Assembly: GCA_037976565.1 (NCBI GenBank)
Contig: CP137682.1
Location: 24,947,973-25,011,972 of the forward strand
Direction of reading: 5' to 3'
From: Mesocentrotus franciscanus
Lineage: Eukaryota > Echinodermata > Echinoidea > Camarodonta > Strongylocentrotidae
DNA: 64,000 nt
The translations under genes were made by a program, and so were the position numbers. Of this stretch, positions 23,201-38,100 are shown piece after piece. Within the stretch, counting starts at the first letter, position 1; each line of letters begins with the position of its first letter. The notes under the pieces were generated by a model. That model did not search any database. It was not told the DNA's origin and was given only the letters and a program-made list of their open reading frames with translations.

Positions 23201-25551
23201 GACGCGTTTGGTTTGCTAAGCAGCTCGTACGTTCCGTTGTGACCGCGTCTAAACCGCACACAGATCAACTCGGCCTGGTCACACGTAATGTTTCTCATAT
23301 CCAGGTGATACACGACGTCCGCAAAGCGAAATTCGTCCCCGTTGATCAGTGATTGGTCGGCCTGGGATTGCGTCAGAGCCTGTTCAACCAATGACAGCCG
23401 GCTAGACGAATCGTTGTAATCGTCGTGCAGACCACGTGACCAGATCATGAGCTGCCATAGGTCATTGCCGGTAACGTCACTGGTCAGGTTTCGGTCGTAC
23501 ATGATAGTGACATTGATGCGGAATGTGGTCAGATTTCCAGCTACGACTTCAATCGATCTATCCATGGATATCCCCACGGCATTGACGACAACTCCATCTT
23601 CAGATTAAAAATAAAATTAGAAATATTATACAAAAATTGAATTAAGAATATCTTTCAGTTTAAGTGAACCGTTGAAAAAAAATTGTGTCGCCCCCTCTCT
23701 CTCTCTCTCTCTCTCTCACTCACTTATTTATTTATTTTTTAAAAACTTTTTAAAACTTTTTTTTTCTGTTTTCCACAGGAACAAAATAAAAATTAAGTAT
23801 AAATCGAGGTTAATCTGGAAAAGATTAATGTTTTACAAGAGGTAATGGCGGAATCGAAAAAATTCCAAATAGGAGAAAGGCTACCGATTCTATGACAGAC
23901 CTCCCTAGTGGCGTATTTAGAATACATACACATAGGGCGGCGGAAGGTAACAAGCCATCCCCGTGTATCGCAAATCCTCGTTAAGTTTTGTTTCTACACA
24001 TTCAGACGGGGGGGGGCACCAACTTGATATCATACTGGATACACCAGGAGAGTCAACACAAACAACGACTTAAGTTGGACTTGAACAACGGTAGGCTATT
24101 CATGCCACTGGTTCCCCTCAGGTCTCTCAAGGGACGTCACAAATCTACAAAAGTTACATTTTTGGATAGTTCATTGTTGGAGAAAAAAGTAACTTACATT
24201 GTAAACTTAAGTTATATTTAAGACTTAGACTTATACTACGATAGGCGATTTATGCCGTTAAAAAATCTTGAACCAGATGTAAAATAAGAGGAAAAAAACC
24301 TTAGAAATTATTATCTTTAAATAATATTTTTTCCTTCAATAATGGACTATAAACAAATGTAAATTCTGTAGATTTGTGACCACGATTTGTACGTCCCTTG
24401 AGAGACTAATGCCAGGAATGGTGAGAGCAACCGGTGGTATGAACGGCCTGCCATAGTTCAAGTCCAACTTAAGTCGATCTTAGTCTTTGTGAAACACTCC
24501 CCAGGTCTGCTTCTACTGATCTTCATAGAGAGGAAACTAAATATTTGCCATTATCCTGGGAAAGTTTGTGTCTCTGGCTTGATTCTGTTTGCAATAAACA
24601 AACAAACATGCCAGGAAATTAAGAAAAAAATCAAGCCACCAATATCAGCATGTTTTGTTTTCTTCCCTGACTACTCTCGGTATAAAATAAATCCTCTTGG
24701 GATACCAAAAGCCCTGGGAAAACACGAGTGTCTTTTCTTCCTCTCCCAAGTATGGTTTCAAGTGGAAGAAACATCTTTATGCAGTGGCCTAGCGTGGGTT
24801 AAGTCACGGGGGTGCGGTGATCGCATAAAGTGAAGGAAACGCGAGGGACTGGGGAAGAGACTATGAGAAGTCGTCAAGGATAAGGACTACAATTTATATT
24901 TTTCTTGTTTTCTTTCATTTTATTCTCCCTTTTTTTTTCGTTCGTTCTTCACCCCTCCCCCTTTTTTTGGGGGGGGGGTCCGTGTATCTTGATGCTACGC
25001 CACTTTAGCGATGTCAGGAAACCTATGTCCTCGAACCATTTTACAACCGGAAATCAATAATAATACCATCAAGTTGATGGGTAAAGGCTAGTCAGACTAA
25101 TAATATGTAATTTTGCAGGAATATCCAAGCACCAACTATTTCTGGTTTTCCCCTTGAATTAAAGGGAATTCACAATTCACTATGTAAATTCGGGGCAGGG
25201 TGGTTGGGCTGTAAGAACAGAAAAAGCATAAGTAATTGGAAACTTTTGAACGAGATGATAATTATTAGATGGTGTGTTGAAACCGATTATGTATTTTACG
25301 TCTTTCTCGGCTAACATACAAAACGTGGGTAAATCATAAAACAGAACCAAGAAAAACAAAAGTTTTCCATATCCTCACTTTTACTTCCGTATAAGTATGA
25401 TAATCAAGTATCCTACAAAAGGGTAAGAAAGAAGAAAGAAGGAGAGATAGGATGAGTTATATCAAAGGAGAGTTTGTTAACCAGATCTTCAAAATTACCC
25501 CCTCACAAAAAAGTGCGAGATTTGATCTCTCTACGCCAATCGTTGCCCCCC

Positions 25552-25590
<39 letters not shown>

Positions 25591-26067
25591 TGAACATTCA
25601 CGTGGTCTTCGGTCCTACCTTTACAAGACGGTCCAGGAATGCAGGTTTGAAGCTTGGATGTCGAGGTGAAGTTGGCGGAATTTTTCCTGAGCAGCGACGC
25701 GCAGATAAACTGAGCTCCCTGGCTGCAGGACGCCTGACGGAGGTCAAGTTTGTACTCGACAGGGAAGATCAGTGGGAAGCCAGGATGAAAGGATTGGGTT
25801 CTCTGGGTGATGTTGAGGACCTGCATGGTGTCGGGATGAAGACGGATGTGTGTTATTCTATGCTGGTGTAGAATGTAGTGTTTAGATATTGGAGTAGTCC
25901 TATAAACACAATGTCCTTCAGAATGATAACATGCAGTTTACATGACTTAACGCTTGAATCTTACTTTTTCGTCCTTTCTCTCATTCTTTTCCCTACACCC
26001 CTGAAAAAATCCTGCCCTCCTGTTACCTCCCTCTGAAGACAGCCAATGTATCCTGCTCTGATAATTT

Positions 26068-26102
<35 letters not shown>

Positions 26103-29100
26103 TGGGTTTTACAGACGTGTATCAATCAGATATGATTATTTACGTCTGGGGACCGACCTTTAACGTCACCATCCGAAAGACGTGACTCAGTTTCGAACCT
26201 CCGTCCTCGGCTGAATCAGTTTGTAACTTCCACTGTTAGCTGGATTACAGGCGCACGCCACAACGCCTAGTTAGACGATTAAACAAAATATATTCGTCGG
26301 CTGCCCGAAGAGGGCCCTTGTGACCAAATTTAGCTTTGAAATTCATTCTTAAGATTTGACCCACAAATTTAATGTGATTTCCCGTCACAGTGATAACTTT
26401 CTCTGCTACCCTTAACACCTCTTTTCGTATTAAATTCGACATCTAATTTATCTAAACTACAAACTTATAACAGGCCCCCATTGATAAAAACGGGTTTAAG
26501 CTTGTTCTGAATAACATCAATTTCATTTTTCGACGATCGGGCATGATTGTGCAATTTCACGAATTTGCACGCGATCGAAATACTGTCTTGTCCCCATCCG
26601 GTGTAAATTGCATCTCTCGTAATATTATACGGACAAACTTTTGCCTCTTGTTGTGTATGCCTGAATGAAATTAAACAGACATGTCGAAAACATTTATAGT
26701 TTCACTTTGGTACTAAACCCCGGTTTATATTACTTTCTCATGGATATGATCATGTTGGTAACAGTTTAGCGGGGTGTCAAGGGGTGGATGGGAGGAGACA
26801 CGGACAGTTGCTCCCAAGTGTACACCATTATGTAGTAAACAACAACAACCACCCCCCCCCTATTCCCTTGGAGATGGACTAACGGTTTCTGCATATTTTC
26901 TAGAACAAATGTGCATTATGTTGTGGTACACACTAAGAAATAAGGGTGCTGAAATATCGTATATATTGTTGTAAATTTAATGACAATCTTCCTAATTGTG
27001 TGTCTTTCTTTGTAAATATCCCCTCCTTCTTTTTTATATGTGTATGTATATATGTATTTGTTTATTTTTGCGACCTCTCGACTATTGTACTCATGCACAG
27101 AAAATGTTACTTTTATGTATATTGCTGCCCTGTATTTCTGTTTATACACCCTCCCTCCATTCGTCTGCCTTTTTTTTATTTTTTTTTTATTTTTTTTTGT
27201 ATTCTGTATTTTTTTTCTTCGCTTTATCGAATCTTGTAAATATGTGATTTTCATGGTTTGTTTTAATAAAACATACAAAGAAAAAAAAGAATAAGGGTGC
27301 AATTCTGCTACAATAGCAGCACCCTCTGCCAAATATCGCGTATTTGGATTAGTGTGTAGGGTCCATGGGATAATCTAGCGTGTTCCATTTTAAAGGTTTA
27401 TCAAACTGTTGACACCTGTTGACAAACCAAACAATATCGTTATGTAAAGCAACATTTTAATGGATAGTCACGAATCGTATGGAATTCGAGCATCCCATGA
27501 ATTGCAGAGCGGTAGAACCCTCACGGTATAGCCATATGATATGATATAATCGACGTGACTTAAAATGGGGAAGATTATTAATTTCACAAATTAGAAAGAC
27601 GGGTAATTCATTCAGTATCAAATCTGGCCTTTCACGAAGTCTTGTAAAACATAACATGAACAATATAATTAAACAAAGACAATGAACATTTTACAAATCA
27701 AGCAACGGCAACATCATCATCAACAACGAAACATTGTAATTAAAGATATATTTAGAACGCTGAAAGATAAGTGCATAATAAAGCTAATATCTGAATCATC
27801 TAATCAGTGTCGATCATCATGTAAATCATGGACTGATTAAATAATTAACTATATCCAACATCTGAGTTTCCGTAGTGTAGCGGTTATCACGTGAGTCTAA
27901 CACACTCAAGGTCCCCGGTTCGAGCCCGGGCGGAAACATTTTTTCTGGTAACAAATCGGCGCCAATTTTTAAATACGCTTTTATATCGTTTATAGATTGT
28001 CCTTCTTTTAATACCAACTGTACCTGCCCGTTCTTCTCAAGAAGCTCTCAGCTCCCTTCTTCCTAAATATTATACTGCTATATTAATTTGTCTCCCTTTT
28101 CATTCTACCACAAAATTTCTCTCTACCTCATGAAATGCGACTAGGAACAACTCAACGACAGAGAGTCAGGGACTAAGGGCTGTGAGATCTGAGATCAGTT
28201 AATCGTAAAAGAAAGGTAATCCATTTCGCTCAATTAAATCAACATACACGAGGTGCGAATGATTGGCTACACGTACTAAATTTACGCGCATTATCAGAAA
28301 CCTTAATTACGGGAAATTGACAATGAATTTATTCTTGGCCCGAACAATACAATGAGTACGTCATCCACGAATGAAAACCATACCTCTCCGTTAATACCTC
28401 CCCCTAATAGTAAAAACTGTCAAGATTAATCAAAAACGGGAAATGTCTAATCAAATCAAAGCATGAGTAATGTTCACACGGCTGTAAGTTAACTTTAAGT
28501 TAGGTCGTGGTTTAAGACTTCGAAGTTATCTTGTATAGGCCTAGTTAGGGATCGTGCGGACGCAGTCGTCGTGAAAAATATCTGCAGTTTACTGGATGTT
28601 ATAAACCCCGAGCAATCTTAAGGTTAGCACGATAACTACGAGCAGCTTGTTGGTCCTCACTCTAAGTTATGTGCCGTGTGGACGCAATTAACTTCGAAGT
28701 TACGCAAGCTTGAAGTTAAAACGACTGCTTGCCCGGCTTGTAGTTTAAAACATGGAATACTCGTTGTTTCGGTCTTGTGTGACTGAACCCTCGTCGTTGA
28801 AAGTGGATCGAGGTTATCTAAACTTGAAATTTAAAACTACGACGATCCCGTGTGAACATAGCTATTGTTATGTGTATTAAAAAAAGTTTTGGAGAAAGCG
28901 GTGGACAAAATGGCCGTCAAAAGTGACACCTGTTCTGCCTAGTCCAAGAGAGGATTAAGGAATTGAAAAGGTGTATTCTGATTCATGGCAGGCTTAAATC
29001 ATCATGGCCCGACCGAATTTAGTTCATCATGTCGGTGGTTTGTGTACAGGTCTATAAATATATCCATTCTATATATTGTATTTTCGGGTCGAAAAGCCAT

Positions 29101-32100
29101 TTAATTGGCATTATTGTGCGGGTCAGCGATGGTAATTGGGACCGTATGGTATACGACTGTACTTTTGTGTACAAATACCATATATACATCGTGTACATGC
29201 TGAAAGTGAAACCTCTCACAAATATTTTCATTTCATGAAACTAAATAAAAGGTAATTTGTACAGTATTTAATTCTGAACATGGAGATCTGTTAAAGATAT
29301 ATTTATAATGTAGCATGTACTGAGAACCTATTTGAAAAATATGATTAGCTGCTCAATGCACGCTTCTGTACGTCCAACGTTTACTTGAAAGATTGATGTT
29401 TTGCCTTATACTATATATACGATTTATCCAAAGCCCTTATAACAACATTATTATTGAAATTTTGTCCACGTGTTGGCATATTATAATTAGAAAGAAAATA
29501 ATCCGTAGAATCCACCGCTTTATAAAGTTAAGTAACTATGCAAACAATTTCGAGTACAAATTTTCCTTTTTCAAATGAAGTCCCTGATGGGATGACAATG
29601 TATTGACAATCATTGCAAGTCTAATTGTATTGTACACATTTTAAAGGCTGCAGTGATTTATTTTCCTTTTATCCTTTTCTTGACGAGCAAATATGTTATT
29701 TGACAATATTATTGATATAAATTAAGCGATGTGAAACACCAGTTCATTTGTAACAGCGCTTTAAAAAATTATAAATAAATATGAATAAAAATGTATGATT
29801 AAAACAATGGTAGTGGTGATGATATAGATGGCAATGGTGGAGGTGGTGGTGGTGATTGATGATTGTGGTGATTGATGATGAGGATGATGATGATGGTGAT
29901 GGAGATGATGATGAAGATGATGATGATGATGATAATGATGATGATGATGATGTTGATGATGATGGTGATTTATGACGGTGATGATGATACTGATACTGAT
30001 AATGACGATGACGACGATGATGATGATGATGATGATGGTGGTGGGGATGATGGTGATAAAGATTGATCATAACAATAATAAACATGATGTTGATAAAGAT
30101 GATAATTGCAATGCGGAGTGTTTTAACTTCTATGTTAGAAATGAAACTGAAACGAAAGTCTACACGAGTTTCATAAAAAACTTTAAAAAATCCCGACCCC
30201 AACCCCTCCACTCAAAATCCCCCTATAATATAAAAGATATAACTAACCTGTCCTTCAAATGATATTTGTGTTCCGTTCCGTTCTTGACTCCCCCACATTG
30301 ACAGCTTCCACTGAACATCCGTGACGTTTTCGGGGCTGTTGTCTGATTGGACGAAACTGAAACTGAAACGTTCAATTGGAGCGGGTTTAAGAGGCCGAGA
30401 ACGACCACCGCTGACGGCCGGATTGCGATGTCGAGACTCTGTAACGTGACACCTAGGTTTATGGATTGAGATGACAAATGAGAAGTGAAAAGAGACTTCA
30501 GGGGTATGATATCAGGGGCGGATGCATGGTTTTGTTTGGAGAGGGGGACAAAAGAAAAAAGAGAGAGAAATATCTAACTTTCAAATGAGGGTAGGAGGTT
30601 ATCAGATTCTCCCGGTGTCTTTGGGGTCAAACTTTAAGGGTACATCTGTGTTGACTTATGTGCCCCATTAAACCCCCGATCCGCAATTACTATGGTTCAT
30701 ATTCGGTATACAGTAGTTTGATTTGTATTTGTTTTTGAATTGGATCCTATATAGCCTACATGTATACTTATGCAAATAATCAATACGTATCTTTGCATAT
30801 TTATGTATCCCTGAGTATGATATAAAATTAAAATATATTTGTAAATCTATTGTGTTTTTAAAGTTTATCTCATAGATATTTAGTGATTTATTTATTCGAG
30901 TGATGTCTAGAAAAATATAAAAGGAAATGAATGTTACAAAGGTTTTATAAACCAGCCTTTTAAAAAAACGATGATCATTGGCAATAAATTCAAACTTAAC
31001 AAGTATTATTAAAACGAGACCTCCATCAAAGAACTTCACCAAAATAAATAATTCACGAAAGCCCTATATTTCTTCAAGGTCCGTGATGTTATTAAGGCTC
31101 TACTTCTTTATCATGTAAATGTATAGCACACAATCTCCTATTAATATGACTAGATTACAGTGACATATTTCATAACTCTATCTCACCTTTCGGGCTCAGA
31201 GATAGAATTTCAATATATTTTGTTTTAACTTCAGAGGCGTCAGGTACTTTTTATTGCCTTATGTTCACGTAATAAACCATAGGCATCGTGTAATAATTAC
31301 ACCGACTATGACATAGCTTTACAATGTCTTTGAAATCTGATTCTGAACAAAAAAAGTAGTAAAGATCTTAAATCATCTCGGCAGTAACAGAGTGAATATG
31401 TTACATGAGCTATCAACAGATGTAGAAGGAGACAGCGTCGTCACTGTGGGCTTGGGGGGGGGGGGCACTATAACCTATGTTTCCAGTGCGTATGTTTCCA
31501 TGCATGGAGTACAATTTATCAGGGGCAATGGCAGAGGGCAATTTCACCAAATAATTTTGGAATAGATTTCCAATTATTGCTTTTACCCAACCCTGGTTGG
31601 TGGACTGACATCTTGGTATGTTTTAATGGCTTACTTCATATGGTTATTATTTTGAAAGAGTATTCAACGAGATGGTTGGATTCTGGTAGTGGTAAAAATA
31701 ATTGTGGGCTTCTTTTTTACTTTCTTCGTTCGAGGAAAATATAGTTGTAGTAGCAGTCACGTGAAAACGGTTGCTTTACATTCTTGAAATGATCTCATAT
31801 TTCAAATTTGACGATAAAGAGCTCACCAGGTTGGACTACAACATGTTCAGATTCATTCACAAATTACATGACCAGTACTCAACGTGATCATGACCTTAAG
31901 AGAGAGAGATGCCTGTCAAAAGCTGTCCCGAACATTACTTTTTTTCGAGAAAATACAGGCAAATACCTGAATGCTTCTTGGATATAATTTGTGTTGTTGA
32001 GTGAAAGTGGGAGTAGGTTGATTAATCTCTAAAGATTGATACCAATTTAATGAATGCATAAAAAGAAGGTTGAGTTCTAGGGAGAGGAGAAAAATAATTT

Positions 32101-35100
32101 GTGAACGTTATCATTGTTATTATGCAAGTCTGGAAGAACATCAGAGAAAAAAATGTTCCCTTAAAGCATGGCTCTTCAAATGCCTTCATATTCTAAATAT
32201 GACATGTAACAGTTTAAAAATGAGGCCCGATTTTTATGCCACATGTTTGTGTAGACCCATATACATCTTTCCGTGTACATAGTGCTTGTTACTTTACCAA
32301 GACTGGGCCAAATTTTCTATCATTTTGATGACTCCAGAACCTTGCAGTACACACCAATGCTACATGATCAACTTTTCCTGATCGATTCCACACTGTTTCT
32401 TTCACAATGCAATCGCATGACCAGAACTCATTTTTATCTTAATAAGGTGGAGAGAAGTGTTTATGGGATACCAAAGGGACAATGGACATTGATTAATGGC
32501 ACTTCTTCAACTTTCAGTATCTGTTTAAGAACGATGCAAGAGGTTCACATTATACCGTGGGACAATATGAATGGTTGTTGACTGGTTGTTTTAAAGGCAT
32601 GGTGGTTGGTCCATTTTCATAGGAGTGGACAAATGCATTTATAATTTGAAAATAATAAAAGAAACAAATTGTTGCTGTTGCAGTCTTCTGAATGTAACAG
32701 TTGGCTGCTGGAAAGCAGGAATAGTAATTCTACCAAACCACTTATTGCAGTCAGAAGACCGGTCAAAAAGATGGTCCACTTAAAACTACAACAATTGAAA
32801 GATACATAAAATAGAATAGGTTACATATAGTGATCATAGTTAAACGCCTCATAGAATGAACAGTTGCATGCTGAAGACGAAATGTAATAGATTCATCGTT
32901 TCTTATCATCTCGCTGATCAATGACAGCACATACAGAAATATTGGTGTGATGGTAAAAATGTGAGCTGACACTTTACTCATGGATATTTTGTGATTGTTT
33001 TCCCCCTATAATCCATTTAACTTTCGTTGTAACATGCATTTACAACCATCACAACCAGTATCAGGACAATTATCCCCTGAAAATTACCCTCCAGAAAATT
33101 ACCCTCCGGAATATTACCCCCCCCCCCTCCCCCAAGGACAACCACCCCCAAGGACAATTACCCCCACCACTAAAAATTACCCCTAGGACAATTACCCCTA
33201 ATCATTAAAGGGAAGTCTACCCTGATAATAAGTTGGTTTAATAAAAGCAGATTTTTTTCTGGGGATAATTTTCCTCGGGGGTAATCGTCCTGGGGATAAT
33301 CGTCCTAGGGAAAATTGTCCTATGGGGTAATTTTCCGGGGAAGTTGTCCTCGAAGTTGGCTGTCCTCGGGGTTGTCCTCGGGTAAGGTAATTGTCCTTAG
33401 TAATTGTCCTTAGTAATTGTCCTTAGTAATTGTCCTTGGTCCCGCTGGTAATTGGCCGGGGGTGATGTCCAGGGGGGTAATTGTTCTAGAACCATCACAA
33501 CCCTACAAATGACACAGTGGTTTCAAGTTGAGGACATCTATTATGTCGGTTAGATATTTCAGCCGGACGGAGTTGGTTTCTCTTTATTTCACATGCATTT
33601 CAATCGATTTACTCCACAGCTATATCAAGCTTATAGACACAAGTGAACAAATCTCATTAAGTAATTTTTCGCTATGTATATTATTTGTTTTTATATTCTT
33701 GTCTTTATGTATGCGACAGACTTTAAAGATGTTTTCTGAAAGAAAAAGCTTGGATCCTTTTACAAATGTTTCATAAGAGTTAGTTAGAATTTCTTAAGTG
33801 GTTCTATGTTATCCACCTTATCGAAAACATGCATTGTTTCAGTTATATAGCAAAGACCCTACTGTTCGCCTTTCATTTTAAAGAAAGGAAATATTTGAAG
33901 GATAGATTTAATTGAGATACCAGATCCACACCGGAAAACATTGTGCTAGAGATAACATTTATTTCAGTTTGACAAGCCACGGGAAACGTGACATAGGAAG
34001 ACAAAACAATACATTGAAAATGAACTGTTTTCATGCTGAGTATTTCCCGTAATTAACATTAATTTACACAGTTTTAAATGAAAATATTTCGTACAGGCAT
34101 ATCACATTGAACTTTGCAAGTATATGTATCGTCTGTTCAACACAGAGATTACACGGATAACGACCTCCTGGCTCAATGTCTATGTAAGGTATGAATACAA
34201 ATAGCGCAATTTGAAATAACATGTATAAACAGATTATTTCTCCCACTATTCTTCCAATTTTGCAGTTCAAAACGTCACTTATTCGTGTTTTTTTTCAACA
34301 CAAAGCACAAATGTTGTGCAGTGATATTGGTGAATGATACTTAATGTATGTAACTATTTGATGACAATTACACTTAACTGAAATAAAGAGTCAGAATATC
34401 TATTTGCTCCCTTTGCAGATCGCAAAATATGTGTAAAGAGAACGTTAGGATTCGGATAAGAGATGCCACCCCGGCAACATTGTGGGCGTAGTCTTATGAT
34501 CATGAGTCAAATATATATGTTGTGTCCATCATATTCTCATTATATCTTCTCATAAAAAATATAGGCTGATTTTCTATTGTAGTTACGCATTCAAGTTAGT
34601 TTGTGTGAGAGCAAAATAGATTCATATAGATTTTTAATTTTTCGCGTCATTGATCAATACTCCCTTTAAAAGACAAATAGATCCCAAGGATTATAGTTAC
34701 AAGCATTTATAATATCACGCGTACCAAGAACAGGGTCAAATGTCAAATAAAGAAAGACACACTCATGACTTTCTGACTATTAGGCGGATAAACAGGGTGG
34801 GGGAGGGCACAACAAGCCAAGTACCCTTTTAGAACACAAATGGTATATTCCTTAGGTTCAAAAGGAATATATATATATATATATATGTCCCTAATCTGTT
34901 AAATGTGTGTATCCCCTTTCAATTTCTAAACTCAATAGACAACTGGACATTGTGATATCCATTTTTTTAATTTTCTGCTTGTCACGAATTGTTCGGATTT
35001 GTCCACCCTGTTTTCAGAATCCTGAACCTCCCAATATATACAAGTTTCACAAAAACAATTCAGACAAATAAAACTGGTCCAATATATGTTGTTTATCGTA

Positions 35101-38100
35101 AAACTAGGAGGGGTGGTACGTCTCCTCATACTGTTGTTAGTTTTCAAATTAACATTTATTCTCGCAGTAATAAACGTCGGTATACATGGTTTAACATGAT
35201 TTATACTCTGTTTATAGTTCAAATATCTGACCAAGGAGCTAATCCTACCTCCTTGATCAGACTTGGTGTGACAGAGTGTGACCATGTCGACCAGTGTGTA
35301 TATCTGCAGCCAGCCAGCCACATTTGATGTATTAGATATTTATCATTATTTATAAAGGAAATTCGAGTAGAGCGAGAGAAAATCTGTAAATATATGGCAT
35401 CTCGTAAAACCTCACGCTTTCAATAATCATGAAGAGGCACTGCGGTGTATTGACGAGGGTTATTGTCTCTTTACGAGAGGTCCCGGGTTCGATCCTTGCT
35501 GGGTCCTCACATCCTTGGACAAAGGCACTTTTCCCATATCTGTCCCTCTCTACCCAGGTGTATGTAATGTACCTGGCAATGCTGGGATAATAGTAATTGC
35601 AGGACCCTAAGGTATCATTATACTGATTATGCTGATGATGAGGCTTAATTCCCTTGGCTAATAAGACCATCTTTACCATAATGTAAGGCTTATATGAAGC
35701 TGGTAACTGGTAGCTGCACACACACAATTACACACTGCTCGAAAAATCGGAATATTGTGCAGTGGCCGGAAATACAACATTGGAATCTAATTCCATGATT
35801 TGTCGTAAATTTGAAAAGTCTTATGCCCATCACCTATACTGGAAGACTACCAATAAGTGTTTCAAGTTTCAAGTTTCAAGTTTCAATTTTATTTGTTCCA
35901 CATTTTACAAAAAATATAGACAGACAGATATATATATATATATATATATATACATGTGGTATGAGCACGTCACAATGATACTCAATTCATATGATAGATT
36001 AAGGTAGAATGTGAGGAGCCTATCGAAAAGCAGTGCTTGTATGTTATAGGTTCCTGATAAAATAAAGTGTCATCTGATGTCTGGTGTTGTATCAGATGTG
36101 CATAAACCTAACTTAACAATTCTAAGGATTCTTGTCTTACGAAACAGTAGAGTCAAAATCATTTCATCAATTATATTTCTTCAATCTGGCACTTTATAAA
36201 AGCTCACGATATATGACTCCATCATACAAATGAAGTACTTCCGTGAAGTAAATGTTGATTTTTGATGAAACGCCAACAAAAATATTTCCAATTGGAAGCG
36301 CTATGATAATACCACTTCAAAGTTCAGCCTATATGAAAAGCATGGTTCTAACTTGTCATTTGTATGCAAAGTAGTGTTCGGCATAATAATGTTTTGTATG
36401 CATAGGCTTGCGAGGCGGGAGCTACTCCCACTCCTGGAAGAATTTTAGGGGGGAAATGGGGGTGTGGGGGGTCGTCACCCCGTATTCGGACTGTAAACTC
36501 ATTGTGGTCTACTTGTAATTTGTATATATGAACTACTTCTTATGTTTCTAAGCAAATAGCATTGGCACCATAAGAAAAAGTAAATTTGGTATTCGTCAGA
36601 GAAGTCAGCCCTATAGCGAAATTATGCTTGTATGCCCAAAGCTGTATGTGATGTTAAAGGGGCATTCACCTCAAACCAGGGCGGAAACACAATTTCAATT
36701 TTGAGTGGTTTATGAGTGAAAAAACAAGGAAATGCTGGGGTGAGAAACCTTCTTCTTCTTCTTCTTCTTCAACTTCTTTCTTCTTGTTCTTCTTGTTCTT
36801 CTTGTTCTTCTTGTTCTTCTTGTCCTCCTCCTCCTCCTGCCTCTTATCTCCTCCTCCTCCTCCCCACCATCTTATCTTCCTCCTCCTTTTCCTCAATCCT
36901 CCTCCTCCTCCTCCTCCTCCTCCTCCTCCTCCTCCTCCTCCTCCTTCTTCTCTTCTTCTTCTTCTTCTTCTTCTTTTTCTTCTTTTTCTTTCTTTTTCTT
37001 TTTTCTTCTTCTTTTCTTCTTCTTCTTTTTCTTCTTCTTCTTCTTCTTCTTCTTTCTTCTTCTTCTTCTTCTTCTTCTTCTTCTTCTTCTTCTTCTTCTT
37101 CTTCTTCTTCTTCTTCTTCTTCTTCTTCTTCTTCTTCTTCTTCTTTTTCTTCTCTGTAGTAGTAAGGATTCGTCGCTCATTAGAGATTCGGATCGATGGA
37201 GGTTATCTGGGCCGAGATGTATGATATTGACGTTTAAAATCAATGTTATTGTAACAATTCCTTGAAGAAAGGGCCGTGAACTCGCTTAAAACCCTATTTT
37301 TGACATTGCATTTCACCAATGACATTGTTTCAAAACATGAACTACCTCGATACTGCGTGTAATGTCAACTGTGTCTGTATTTTAGTTAAACTCTTTGAAA
37401 CGTGTGTTTAACATTTTAATATCAACAATAATAAATCAACCCTTCCACAAGGCCAGAAATGAAGCTCAGTCAAAAATGTCGACAAAAAAATTAGGGCAAA
37501 TATTAGTTCGGCTCTAAATTAAAAACCAGATCAGCAATGAATGTCAATCCCCAGTAACGGATGTAAACCGCATGTTCCGTATCAGTTGTTTTAGGATGGG
37601 AAACCTGAATAATTCCTTCCCATGCATGCCTTGTAAAGATTATCTAAACCTACAAAAAATACTTTAGAATCGTTGGTCTGATTAATTGGTTTAGTTTTTG
37701 TCTGTAGAATTACACTTTGCTGCATTCAACACTGGGATGAATAAAGCGAGTGTTCATCCTGTAATTTAGATACGTAATCCTCGGCCCATTTAAATGGTCA
37801 TTTATCACTGAAGTTATACCAATGTAGGATATTCTTGTATATAATTGAAATACACCTTTTGAAGTGGTCAATTGGAAAACTTGCAATTGGATAAGACTTG
37901 GAGTTCAATGTGCCACCCATCATCAGTCTGTCGGTGGTAGTATGACAACACGGATCTTGTTACTTCAACTTAACACATTGACTAATTTCCTTGTTAATTG
38001 AAAAGCGATCAAAAACTTGAGATTCAAGGAAACCACGAACAAGGGGCCTCAATGACTTAATGATTTATCTATGCATTGCGTATTTTGTAGGGCTATCAAA

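Noticed and set aside
29744..30211. His- and Ser-rich frame near receptor exon 2
   Set aside because: Translation of a GAT microsatellite.
36681..36695. GGGCGGAAACAC as another tRNA-Val 3' end
   Set aside because: Only about 12 bases match and there is no T arm; chance similarity.
36666..37243. Long Ser, Leu, Phe or Arg-rich frames near 37000
   Set aside because: Translations of the TTC/TCC microsatellite.
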